Source: Tardibacter chloracetimidivorans
Lineage (GTDB): Bacteria > Pseudomonadota > Alphaproteobacteria > Sphingomonadales > Sphingomonadaceae
DNA length: 64,000 bases
Reading direction: 5' to 3'
Assembly: GCF_001890385.1 (NCBI RefSeq)
Contig: NZ_CP018221.1
Location: 2,033,501 to 2,097,500, forward strand
Positions 42,748 through 50,872 of this stretch are shown here, piece by piece. The notes below the pieces were generated by a model. That model was not told the DNA's origin and did no database searches. It worked only from the letters and a program-made list of their open reading frames with translations. The number at the start of each line of letters is the position of its first letter. The stretch's first letter is position 1. The position numbers and the translations under genes were made by a program.

Positions 42748-43695
42748 ATGGAACAGCGTAATCTGGGTGGTTCAGGCCTCAAGGTGCCGCCTCTATGCTT
42801 TGGCGGCAATGTCTTCGGCTGGACTGCAAACCAGACAGAGTCATTTTCCCTGCTCGATGCCCTTTTAGACGCCGGGTACAATTTTATCGACACGGCAGAC
42901 ATGTACTCAAACTGGGTGCCTGGGAATGTCGGCGGCGAATCCGAGGATATTATCGGGCACTGGCTTAAATCGCGCGGCGTTAGAGATCGCGTTGTTATCG
43001 CGACCAAAGTCGGCGGGAGCATGGGTGACGGGAAGAGCGGTTTGTCCGCGAACTACATCAAGACGGCCGTCGACGAGTCTCTTCGCAGACTGAAGACGGA
43101 CTATATCGACCTCTACCAATCCCACACTGACGATACCAGCATCCCCCTTGAGGAAACCCATGGCGCGTTCTCCGACTTGATTGAAGCCGGAAAGGTTCGC
43201 GCCATAGGCGCTTCGAATTACAGTGCAGAGAGATTTGAAGAAGCGCTTGATTGCAGCAAACTCAATGGGCTCGCCTCCTATACTACGGTACAGCCGCTTT
43301 ATAACTTGATGGAACGAGCCACTTTCGAGGAGAAGCTTCAGCAGCTCTGCCTCTCTCGTCAGGTTGGCGTAATACCCTATTACTCACTCGCGAGTGGTTT
43401 TCTGACCGGCAAGTACCGGACACCAGACGATCTCGCGCGTCACGCACGTGGCGCCGGGGTTGCGCAATATCTCGACGCGCGCGGGTTGAAGGTTCTCGAG
43501 GCGCTGGATCGCGTGGCGTCGGAATATGACACGAGCCCGACGGCGGTTGCGCTCGCATGGCTGATGTCGCGGCCGGCGATAACCGCCCCAATCGTTAGCG
43601 CGAGCAGCGTCGACCAACTGGGAGAGTTGATAAAGGCGGCCCACCTTACACTTGGTTCAGAAGCGATGCAGTTGTTGGACGACGCCAGTCGCTGA
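42748..43695 (+). CDS. Aldo/keto reductase
   Basis: This 315-residue TIM-barrel reductase has the catalytic tetrad Asp-Tyr-Lys-His visible as FIDTADMYSN (Asp and Tyr), VIATKVGG (Lys) and DLYQSHTDD (His), and the NADP segment near the end (ASSVDQLGELIKAA). It resembles the YajO/AKR11-12-type bacterial enzymes acting on aldehydes and sugars or on aromatic ketones. It stands alone on the plus strand and is convergent with the LLM monooxygenase gene, 52 bp apart. The substrate is unknown. Confidence 0.9.
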   Translation: MEQRNLGGSGLKVPPLCFGGNVFGWTANQTESFSLLDALLDAGYNFIDTADMYSNWVPGNVGGESEDIIGHWLKSRGVRDRVVIATKVGGSMGDGKSGLSANYIKTAVDESLRRLKTDYIDLYQSHTDDTSIPLEETHGAFSDLIEAGKVRAIGASNYSAERFEEALDCSKLNGLASYTTVQPLYNLMERATFEEKLQQLCLSRQVGVIPYYSLASGFLTGKYRTPDDLARHARGAGVAQYLDARGLKVLEALDRVASEYDTSPTAVALAWLMSRPAITAPIVSASSVDQLGELIKAAHLTLGSEAMQLLDDASR

Positions 43696-43747
43696 TCATC
43701 GACCGCTGATTTCAGCCCGCGCATATCGCTCCACAAAAAGCTCCCTG

Positions 43748-44848
43748 TTACGCGAACGCATGAGGTTGCGCTTCACGCAGGCCAGCCTGGACGAGGTTTG
43801 GCAATACAGTGTCGCGGAAATAGGGGAAATCATCATTATAGTCGAAGAAGCTGAATGTGCTGCCGCTGAAGCCGGCGCGATGGATCTCGATCAGACCTTC
43901 GGTAACCTGTTCCGGGGTGCCGATCAGGGGATAAGCTCCGTGCCCCATCGCCATTCTGTCACGGATAAGCGCCAAGGCGTCGTGCGGAATCGACTGCGCA
44001 TGAGCAAACTGCAGGCGTATGAGCTGGTCGACCGCTTCGTTGTCGACCATATCACCCATGAATTGCGCGGCGTAGTCTCGCGCCTCCTTCTCTGTCGGCC
44101 GGCAAACAATATGACAGCCTGTTAGCACATCGATCGTCCGCCCGGCCTGGGAAGCCAGTTGTTTCAGGTCCGAGACCTCTCGCGCCGAGCGCGCGAGTTC
44201 GATTACGGGTGTGAACAACATGTCGGCATTGCGGAGGGCGAACTCACGACCCTGGCTGGACCCTGCGGCGTTGATGATAAGTGGCCGGCCATGGACGGGC
44301 CTGGGATCGCAGTAGGCCCCCTCAAGCTGGAAGAACTTTCCGTTATAATCAAAGGGCTTGGAGCTGCTCCAGAGTCTCTCGACGATCTCGAACCATTCCT
44401 GGGCGTAGGCGTAGCGGGTCTCGTGATCCTTGGGAAGCCGGAGACCGAGCGCTCTATATTCCGGGTCGTTCCAGCCCGCGACGATATTGAGCCCGGCACG
44501 TCCGCGACCGATTTCGTCAATGGTCGCAATTTGTCTGGCAAGAACGAGGGGGTGTGTCGCCACCGTATGCATGGTCGCAACGATGCTGATGTTCCTGGTG
44601 ACGGCCAGCAAGCCGGCGGACCATGTCATCGTCTCGAGAACCCGGCCGTGGAAGTTCGTCTCCCCTCCGAAGCCAAGCCAGCGCGCGATCGGCAGCATGA
44701 AATCGATGCCCGCTTCATCAAGCATTCTGGCCAGGCGCAGATTATCTTCCCAGCTACCGGACCAGCGATCCGGGTGCTTCGTAATCGTCAGCCCGCTCGC
44801 GCAATTGGAAGCGAAGGTGCCGAGCTTGAAGGCATTCCCTTGGTGCAT
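43748..44848 (-). CDS. LLM-class flavin-dependent monooxygenase
   Basis: This protein has 366 residues from the ATG at 44848 (an 84-bp longer start exists). It is a luciferase-like TIM barrel with NAFKLGTFASNC, WEDNLRLARMLDEAGIDFMLPIARW and GLNIVAGWNDPEY, close in pattern to the SfnG/alkanesulfonate and nitrilotriacetate monooxygenase group that needs FMNH2 from a partner reductase. It is last in the run SDR, BKACE, LLM. Members cleave C-S, C-N or C-C bonds or hydroxylate with oxygen; the actual substrate is unknown. Confidence 0.86.
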   Translation of the reverse strand: MHQGNAFKLGTFASNCASGLTITKHPDRWSGSWEDNLRLARMLDEAGIDFMLPIARWLGFGGETNFHGRVLETMTWSAGLLAVTRNISIVATMHTVATHPLVLARQIATIDEIGRGRAGLNIVAGWNDPEYRALGLRLPKDHETRYAYAQEWFEIVERLWSSSKPFDYNGKFFQLEGAYCDPRPVHGRPLIINAAGSSQGREFALRNADMLFTPVIELARSAREVSDLKQLASQAGRTIDVLTGCHIVCRPTEKEARDYAAQFMGDMVDNEAVDQLIRLQFAHAQSIPHDALALIRDRMAMGHGAYPLIGTPEQVTEGLIEIHRAGFSGSTFSFFDYNDDFPYFRDTVLPNLVQAGLREAQPHAFA

Positions 44849-44974
44849 TACTCTCGTAGCCTCGTTTATCAGCCTGTTCTTACGGACGCCCGTCGATTTT
44901 CCTGCTCCGGCGGTGAAACGGAGCGGGAGCACACGCGCAGGCTTTTGCAGCCGTTCGTGGCGGCCGGGGCACCT

Positions 44975-45829
44975 TTATCCGGCAGGCCTCGACCGGAGAG
45001 CCAGCCGGACCTCTGCGGCGGTCGCGGTCGGGCGCTGTATCTTTGCAGCAGCCGCTTCGACGAGCTGGACATTGGTATTGCGATTGAAGAGCGGTGCGTC
45101 TTCGAGTCCGACTCTTATGTGAATCCCGGCGTCGACGGCGTCAGCCATAAGCTCCGACACATCGACGTCCAGTCCGGCGATCATGACCGGCGCGCCTGGC
45201 ACCTCCGACTGCAGGAGTGTCCGATAGGCATCAAGCGCGTAGCGCTTCGGCGGGAATCCGAATGACATTCCGTTGGAAAACATCAATCTGTATATTGGCT
45301 GGGGCACTTCCCGATGCACAGCCTGTAGCGCCGCACCAAGCCGGATGAAGCCGGGTTCATAGCATGCGAAGGACGGGTGGAAGCCGAATTCCGTCGCCAG
45401 ATCAAGGCCGCGCTTCATCCCACGCTCGTCGTTGATATAGATCGAGCCGATCTTTCCGGAGGCGATATCGCTGAACCGACTTAGATTCAGCGAACCCGTG
45501 TCGAGTGAGGCCCATTCGAGGAGGCCCTGACGTGCAAGCGCCTCCACGAAAACATAACGATCGTCGCCCTCAAAGGCGATCGTCGGGTAAACGATCGCGT
45601 CTACCTCCGATCGTATGCCTTCAATTACTGCGGCGTAGATGCCAGGGTCATCGCTCGGAACGCCGTTGTCGTCATAAGCATGGAAATGCACGATCGCTGC
45701 GCCCGCGCGCGCGCAGCTTATACCCTCCGAGATGAGATCGTCGACCCGGACCGGAATCAAGGGTTGGCGTTCCCTGCCCCAACCGCCGTTGAGCGCCACT
45801 TCGAGCCAAATCCTGTCTTGTCCGGTCAT
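44975..45829 (-). CDS. Beta-keto acid cleavage enzyme (BKACE, DUF849)
   Basis: A 284-residue TIM barrel with BKACE marks: an N-terminal EVALNGGW strand, the AGAAIVHFHAYDDNG metal-site region, YPTIAF, and a C-terminal HIRVGLEDAPL motif with the zinc histidine and glutamate. The family condenses a beta-keto acid with acetyl-CoA and releases acetoacetate plus a new acyl-CoA. HFHAYDDNG differs from the usual HLHxRD, so the substrate pocket may be unusual. Its gene lies between the SDR gene (57 bp) and the LLM gene (126 bp), and the SDR could form the keto acid it cleaves. Confidence 0.87.
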   Translation of the reverse strand: MTGQDRIWLEVALNGGWGRERQPLIPVRVDDLISEGISCARAGAAIVHFHAYDDNGVPSDDPGIYAAVIEGIRSEVDAIVYPTIAFEGDDRYVFVEALARQGLLEWASLDTGSLNLSRFSDIASGKIGSIYINDERGMKRGLDLATEFGFHPSFACYEPGFIRLGAALQAVHREVPQPIYRLMFSNGMSFGFPPKRYALDAYRTLLQSEVPGAPVMIAGLDVDVSELMADAVDAGIHIRVGLEDAPLFNRNTNVQLVEAAAAKIQRPTATAAEVRLALRSRPAG

Positions 45830-45886
45830 CGGCGCTCCTCGGTGAACAAACCGCCCATTCTTAGCCGCATAGTGGCGGGGTGCGCG

Positions 45887-46732
45887 CTACCGCGCCGCCA
45901 AGAACTTCTGGGTTGCGTCGAACGCCGTCTCGATCTCGCGATGTCGTGCTTCGATCCATTCCCGAACGTCCATATGGGTAAAGATGTAGGCCTCGTTGCC
46001 GATGATCGCGTGCACGACGCGCTCGCCGACCATGTCAGGGTCGACGCCCGTGGTCCGAAGCATTTGATCGACCTGGGGATCCAGACTTCCCCGTGTCGGA
46101 CCGCCGTAGCGCTCCGGTCGATTCCGGTCCGACGTGCCGATATTGGTGGATACCGCCGAAGGTGCGAGGACGGACACGCCGATACCGAGATGCTCAAGAT
46201 CGAGCCGGAGTCCCTCGGACAATGCCGTTACGGCGTATTTCGTCGCAGCGTACAGCCCCTGATGCCAATGCTCGCTCTTTCGGACCTGAAACCCACCGAT
46301 CGAGCCCGTGTTGACAACATGACCGCCATTTCCCGCTTCAACCACAATCGGGACAAACGCCTTTATGCCGTTCAGCACGCCATGGATGTTGACGTTGATA
46401 CACCAGTCGATGGCTTCGTCAGGTATCTCGTGCAGAGGTTTCGAATTGTAGACGACACCAGCATTATTCACGACGATGTCAAGTCGGCCGAACACGCTCC
46501 GGATCTGGTCTGCAGCGCTGTACATCGCCTTGCGGTCGGATACGTCAACGAGCAGGGGCATGACGTGCGCGCCATCTGCAGAAAGCTTCGCCGCGGCGGC
46601 TTCGAGTGTGGTGGCCTCTACGTCGATCATGACGACTGCCACGCCCCGCTTTACAAGCGAACTGGCGATCCCAAGCCCAATGCCCGATGCGGCACCTGTG
46701 ACGACAGCGACTCTGTCCCTGAAATCTTTCAT
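45887..46732 (-). CDS. Classical short-chain dehydrogenase/reductase
   Basis: The protein is about 281 residues from the second of two adjacent ATGs, 6 bp after GGAG. The marks are TGAASGIG, NNAGV, the catalytic serine in NTGSIGG, and YAATK. The C-terminal third resembles SDRs acting on bulky hydroxyl substrates. It is first in a minus-strand group with the BKACE and LLM genes, and downstream of a truncated TonB receptor gene. It probably oxidises a beta-hydroxy acid to the keto acid for BKACE; that order is inferred from context. Confidence 0.89.
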   Translation of the reverse strand: MKDFRDRVAVVTGAASGIGLGIASSLVKRGVAVVMIDVEATTLEAAAAKLSADGAHVMPLLVDVSDRKAMYSAADQIRSVFGRLDIVVNNAGVVYNSKPLHEIPDEAIDWCINVNIHGVLNGIKAFVPIVVEAGNGGHVVNTGSIGGFQVRKSEHWHQGLYAATKYAVTALSEGLRLDLEHLGIGVSVLAPSAVSTNIGTSDRNRPERYGGPTRGSLDPQVDQMLRTTGVDPDMVGERVVHAIIGNEAYIFTHMDVREWIEARHREIETAFDATQKFLAAR

Positions 46733-46870
46733 CATCCTCTCCACGTTCCCGAATTGACTGAAGGGCGAGGAGCAGTGGCCGATGCTACAACCTTGCCGAT
46801 CAAGTGCTCGTGATGGAAAAGGGCGAACAGTTGCGCTGTCCGCCCTCCCCCCGATTATGCAAGCGTCAAG

Positions 46871-47458
46871 TCAATAGCGGTAACTGAGCCCCAGGCCATA
46901 AGTTGCCCCCATGCCCGGTGCGCGATGGATCGCATCGGTCTCCACGCCGACATTGACCCAATACCACTTGTTCGTGATGTTCCGGCCATATGCCTGCACG
47001 CGCCAGACACCATCCTCGCTCTCGAACCCGGCGCGAACGTCGAACAAGCTGTAGCCCGGCATTCTGAAGTCGGGCAGCCCGCCGAAGAACGAACTCGTCT
47101 TTGTCCGGAAGGTTGCCGAGCCTCCAAAGAAAGCATTGAGCTGGCCTGTCATCGGGAAGCTGTATTCCGCGTCGACGAGGCCATTCCACTTGGGCGTGTT
47201 CGGGAAGCTCTCGCCGACATATGAAGCAGCTTGACCGAACGAATCGAGCGGTAGGGCCGGGTCGTTCTTTACCTTCGAGTCGATATAGGTCACGCCTGCG
47301 ATTACGCGCAATCCATCGACGGGCTGAGCCGTGATCTCGAGTTCTGCGCCCACCACCCGCGACTTGGGAATATTAACCAGTTGCGGAAGGGGACCAAAGG
47401 CCGTGTTGGCCCAGCCGATGAGCTGCTTATCGCGATAATCATAATAGAATGCGGCGCC
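46871..47458 (-). pseudogene. TonB-dependent receptor, C-terminal fragment
   Basis: About 195 residues of the barrel remain, from GAAFYYDYRDKQLIGW to the aromatic end LGLSYRY, with the NITNKWYW strand motif. The N-terminal signal, plug and most of the barrel are missing. The fragment stops at the left end of the IS21-family element. Upstream of it, on the far side of the IS, lies an unrelated truncated gene, so the missing part was deleted rather than moved aside. Confidence 0.88.
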
Positions 47459-47563
47459 TGAGAACGGCGGAGCAATATTCGACCACGGTAGCGGCGGGAT
47501 AGTCCTGCTGCGGGCGGCGTAAAAGTCGTCCACCTTGAAGCCTTTCTGCCGAGTCAGGGAGGT

Positions 47564-49072
47564 GTGGGGATCTACAGCGTGGAACTTTATCTTCAGGTCC
47601 GTCTGGCTTGCGCGGATGGCATGAGCCAACGGGCGGCGGCGAAGCGTTTCAATGTGTCGCGCGATACGGTACGCAAGATGCTGTCGTTTTCATCGCCGCC
47701 GGGTTACCGGCGCCAGTCCGTACCGCAGCGCCCGAAGCTGGACGGGTTTGTGGCGATCATTGATGGATGGCTTGAGGGTGACCGCAGTGTCCCGCGCAAG
47801 CAACGCCATACGGCGAAGCGGGTATTCGACCGTTTGCGCACCGAGCATGGTTTCACCGGCGGCTATACGATCATCAAGGATTACATCCGGGAGCGCGAAC
47901 AGCGCAGCCGGGAGATGTTCGTGCCGCTGGCGCACCCTGCGGGAGATGCGCAGGCCGATTTCGGGGAAGCGCTGGTGGAGATCGGCGGGGTGGAGCAGAA
48001 GGCCTACTTCTTCGCGCTCGATCTGCCGCACAGTGATGCCTGCTATGTGCGGGCCTATCCGGCGGCGGTGGCGGAGGCCTGGGTGGACGGACACGTGCAT
48101 GCCTTCGCGTTTTTCGGCGCGGTACCGCGCTCGATCGTCTATGACAACGATCGCTGCCTTGTGGCGAAGATCCTGCCCGACGGCACGCGGCAGCGTGCCA
48201 CGCTGTTCAGCGCTTTCCTGTCACATTACGTGATCCGCGACCGCTATGCTCGCCCGGGCAAGGGGAACGAGAAAGGCAATGTGGAGGGGCTGGTAGGCTA
48301 TTGCCGGCGCAACTTCATGGTGCCGATCCCGAAGTTCCCGACCTGGGAGGCGTTCAACCTGTGGCTGGAGGAGCAATGCCGCAAGCGCCAGCAGGACAAG
48401 GTGCGCGGGCAGAGCGAGACGATCGGTGAGCGCTTGGAACGCGATCTCGCGGCCATGCAGCCTCTGCCCGCTACACCCTTCGAGGCCTGCGATCAGAAAG
48501 GCGGGCGGGTCTCCTCGCAATCCCTGGTGCGCTACAGGACCAACGATTATTCGGTTCCGGTGGCCTGGGGCCATCAGGAGGTCTGGATCAGGGCCTATGT
48601 CGATGAGGTGGTGATCGGCTGCCGCAGCGAAGTCATCGCCCGTCATCCTCGTTGCTATGCCCGCGAGGAGGTTGTCTTCGACCCGCTCCATTATCTCCCG
48701 CTGATCGAGCAGAAGATCAACGCATTCGACCAGGCTGCGCCTTTGCAGGGCTGGGACCTGCCCGAAGCGTTCACGACACTGCAGCGGTTGATGGAAGGGC
48801 GCATGCACAAACATGGCAAGCGCGAATATGTGCAGGTACTGCGCCTGCTGGAAACGTTCACCCTCGCCGATCTCCAGGCGGCGGTCGAACAGGCCATCGA
48901 TCTTGGCGCCATCGGCTTCGATGCCGTCAAGCACCTCGTCCTGTGCCGGATCGAACGCGTACCGCCCAGGCTGGACCTGGACGTCTATCCCTTCCTGCCA
49001 CGCACCACGGTCGAGAAGACCTTTGCCAGAGCCTATCTGAGCCTGCTCTCCGACCGGCAGGAGGCCGCATGA
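47564..49072 (+). CDS. istA: IS21-family transposase IstA
   Basis: This 502-residue protein has an N-terminal helix-turn-helix (GMSQRAAAKRFNVSRDTVRKM) and the DDE integrase core: Asp in GDAQADFGEALVEIGG, Asp in IVYDNDRCL, and Glu in GNEKGNVEGLVGY. The C-terminal Mu-type domain (RVSSQSLVRYRTNDYSVP) follows. The start is GTG. It overlaps istB by ATGA, the normal coupling of the pair, and the reading frame is intact. Confidence 0.94.
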   Translation: MGIYSVELYLQVRLACADGMSQRAAAKRFNVSRDTVRKMLSFSSPPGYRRQSVPQRPKLDGFVAIIDGWLEGDRSVPRKQRHTAKRVFDRLRTEHGFTGGYTIIKDYIREREQRSREMFVPLAHPAGDAQADFGEALVEIGGVEQKAYFFALDLPHSDACYVRAYPAAVAEAWVDGHVHAFAFFGAVPRSIVYDNDRCLVAKILPDGTRQRATLFSAFLSHYVIRDRYARPGKGNEKGNVEGLVGYCRRNFMVPIPKFPTWEAFNLWLEEQCRKRQQDKVRGQSETIGERLERDLAAMQPLPATPFEACDQKGGRVSSQSLVRYRTNDYSVPVAWGHQEVWIRAYVDEVVIGCRSEVIARHPRCYAREEVVFDPLHYLPLIEQKINAFDQAAPLQGWDLPEAFTTLQRLMEGRMHKHGKREYVQVLRLLETFTLADLQAAVEQAIDLGAIGFDAVKHLVLCRIERVPPRLDLDVYPFLPRTTVEKTFARAYLSLLSDRQEAA

Positions 49073-49836
49073 GCGATCAGGCCCCGGAGATCCTTCTCGC
49101 TCACCATCTCAAGGCGCTCAAGCTGCCTACGTGCCTGCGTGAGCATCACAAGCTCGCGCGGCAATGTGCCGCTGAAGGCGTCGATCATATCCGCTTCCTC
49201 GCCCGCCTCGTCGAGATGGAAATGATCGACAGGGAGCGTCGCATGGTCGAGCGGCGCATCAAGGCCGCGCGCTTCCCCGCCGTCAAAAGCCTCGACAGCT
49301 TCGACTTCGCCGCCATCCCCAGGCTCAACAAGATGCAGGTGCTCGAGATGGCGCGCTGCGAGTGGATCGAGCGGCGTGAGAACGCCATCGCTCTGGGGCC
49401 ATCAGGCACCGGAAAGACGCACGTAGCGTTGGGGCTCGGACTGGCAGCATGCCAGAAAGGACTGTCGGTGGGCTTCACCACCGCGGCAGCGCTGGTCAGC
49501 GAAATGATGGAGGCCCGCGACGAGCGCCGTCTTCTGCGCTTCCAGAAGCAGATGGCCGGATACAAGCTGCTCATCATCGACGAACTGGGCTTTGTGCCGC
49601 TCTCCAAGACCGGCGCCGAACTGTTGTTCGAGCTGATCTCCCAGCGTTACGAACGCGGCTCCACCTTCATCACCAGCAACCTGCCCTTCGACGAATGGAC
49701 CGAAACCTTCGGATCTGAGCGTCTCACAGGCGCGCTCCTCGATCGCCTGACCCATCACGTCAGCATCCTCGAGATGAACGGCGAAAGCTATCGCCTCGCG
49801 CACAGCCGGGCCCGCAAGGCCAAAACCAGACCCTGA
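49069..49836 (+). CDS. istB: IS21-family ATPase helper IstB
   Basis: This 255-residue AAA+ protein is related to DnaC. It has Walker A GPSGTGKTH (near residue 108), Walker B LLIIDELGF and sensor segment TFITSNLPFDEW. IstB binds target DNA and activates IstA. The start ATG overlaps the istA stop. Confidence 0.95.
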   Translation: MSDQAPEILLAHHLKALKLPTCLREHHKLARQCAAEGVDHIRFLARLVEMEMIDRERRMVERRIKAARFPAVKSLDSFDFAAIPRLNKMQVLEMARCEWIERRENAIALGPSGTGKTHVALGLGLAACQKGLSVGFTTAAALVSEMMEARDERRLLRFQKQMAGYKLLIIDELGFVPLSKTGAELLFELISQRYERGSTFITSNLPFDEWTETFGSERLTGALLDRLTHHVSILEMNGESYRLAHSRARKAKTRP

Positions 49837-49847
49837 AAATTACACCA

Positions 49848-49900
49848 ATGCCGGGGGGAGTGGCCCTCGGGCTACGCCCTCACGCCACTCCCCCCGGCAT
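49848..49900. repeat. Long hairpin downstream of istB
   Basis: A perfect 17-bp inverted repeat, ATGCCGGGGGGAGTGGC (49848-49864) and GCCACTCCCCCCGGCAT (49884-49900), lies inside the IS end. Its loop contains a small GGGC/GCCC stem. It could stop transcription at the element boundary, although no T tract follows. Confidence 0.6.
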
Positions 49901-49959
49901 GTAACACGATGGCCTGGTTTTACGCCGCCGAATGGCCGACTTTTGCTCCGCCGTTGACA

Positions 49960-50136
49960 CGCCGGCTTGAACCCCCCGAGAAAACCGGCATCGCGCAGCG
50001 CCCGTATACTCTCGACCGGGACCACGCGCGCGTCTTCGCATGCTTCAGCCCTTGACGCGATCTCGCCCAGGAGCGCTCGCACGTTCTGCAGCATCGCCGA
50101 CGATGATGCCTCTTCCCTCACGCCATAATCTGCCAT
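49960..50136 (-). pseudogene. Acyl-CoA dehydrogenase-like/flavin-dependent monooxygenase, N-terminal fragment
   Basis: The first 59 residues (MADYGVREEASS to DAGFLGGFKPA) match the N-terminal helices of the HsaA/HpaB-C2-like group of the acyl-CoA dehydrogenase superfamily (RAEACEDARVVPVESIRALRDAGF). Reading then runs into the IS21 end and stops inside it. The remainder, some 330 residues, is absent from the window. Confidence 0.8.
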
Positions 50137-50239
50137 GACACCCCTGACTCAATTTGTGTATAGATCAAACCCAGAAAAACCGAGACCCAACCGATACCGT
50201 GACTTCGTTACGACCATCGATTTTAGCTGCATCTTCCCA

Positions 50240-50276
50240 GATATATTATTTAACGTCTTGTTAGGTACAATATATC
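50240..50276. promoter_or_regulatory. Inverted repeat upstream of the truncated acyl-CoA dehydrogenase-like gene
   Basis: GATATATT (50240-50247) and AATATATC (50269-50276) are exact inverted halves separated by 21 bp, so the half-sites lie about three helical turns apart centre to centre. The site lies about 105-140 bp upstream of the truncated gene and just after the NTF2-like gene's stop. It may be an operator for the lost gene. Confidence 0.4.
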
Positions 50277-50288
50277 AACCATCGAGTA

Positions 50289-50741
50289 CTAGGCACTATT
50301 CCGCTCCATTATTCGAGGCATGTGCCCGAATGCGGGCGTTACGCGGCGCTCGAAAAAGCGCCAGGACCCATCCGGCTGCTTGACGAGCGTATCCGTATAG
50401 TCAAGGATACTGATGGGGTGAGCACTCGCCTCTGGATCTCCATCGGTTGCATAGAGCGAAAGTATAGATTGGCTCACGGCCTTATCATGGCCCTCGAACC
50501 TCACCCAGACATTCGTGAATACATGCCGGGACTTGCGAGTGCCGGGCCGCCGGCGCCGCTCGTAGAAATCCTCGATCTCATCGATGCCTTCGCACCAGAA
50601 GCCCTCATATCCGTAACGGCCAGCAGGCACAAAAAGGCCCGGGACCCCATGCCCGTCTCTATGGTCGATCAGCCACGCAAAATAGGCGTTCAAGTCCATG
50701 ATAGCGGCCCGGTCAGCCAGCCTTGGATCGGGCTGAGTCAT
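50289..50741 (-). CDS. SnoaL/NTF2-like family protein
   Basis: This protein has 150 residues from the ATG at 50741, preceded by AGAGAGGAAT. The cone-shaped NTF2 fold pattern is clear (LADRAAIMDLNAYFAWLIDHRD, IEDFYERRR, SRHVFTNVWVRFEG, DTLVKQPDGSWRFFERRVTP). It resembles the ring-hydroxylating dioxygenase beta-like/SnoaL-type hydratases and isomerases common in aromatic and steroid pathways. It lies directly upstream of the truncated acyl-CoA dehydrogenase-like gene. The catalytic role is unknown. Confidence 0.85.
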   Translation of the reverse strand: MTQPDPRLADRAAIMDLNAYFAWLIDHRDGHGVPGLFVPAGRYGYEGFWCEGIDEIEDFYERRRRPGTRKSRHVFTNVWVRFEGHDKAVSQSILSLYATDGDPEASAHPISILDYTDTLVKQPDGSWRFFERRVTPAFGHMPRIMERNSA

Positions 50742-50872
50742 GCGTATTCCTCTCTGTTTTTTGTTTATGCAGGAAGCAACTACACCCTCAATTGGTGTCC
50801 ACCCCAAGCGAAACGGCCTATATGTCGGGTCATATTGCTGGAGCCTTGGAAAGGGCGGTTGTGGAGGGAAAA

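Larger units (their letters stand above)
47459..49959 (+). mobile_element. IS21-family element, complete
   Basis: This 2.5-kb element holds istA and istB. The left end TGAGAACGGCGGAGCAATAT and the complement of the right end TGTCAACGGCGGAGCAAAAG share the GGCGGAGCAA core. A second copy of the motif (GGCGGCGTAAAAGTCG) lies inside the left end, as IS21 elements have multiple terminal repeats. CGCC borders both ends and might be a 4-bp target duplication, but the flanking genes do not match each other. Confidence 0.85.

Noticed and set aside
47455-49963. CGCC on both sides of the IS21 element as proof of simple insertion
   Set aside because: Four bases can match by chance, and the flanking genes are different proteins whose frames do not join when the element is removed.
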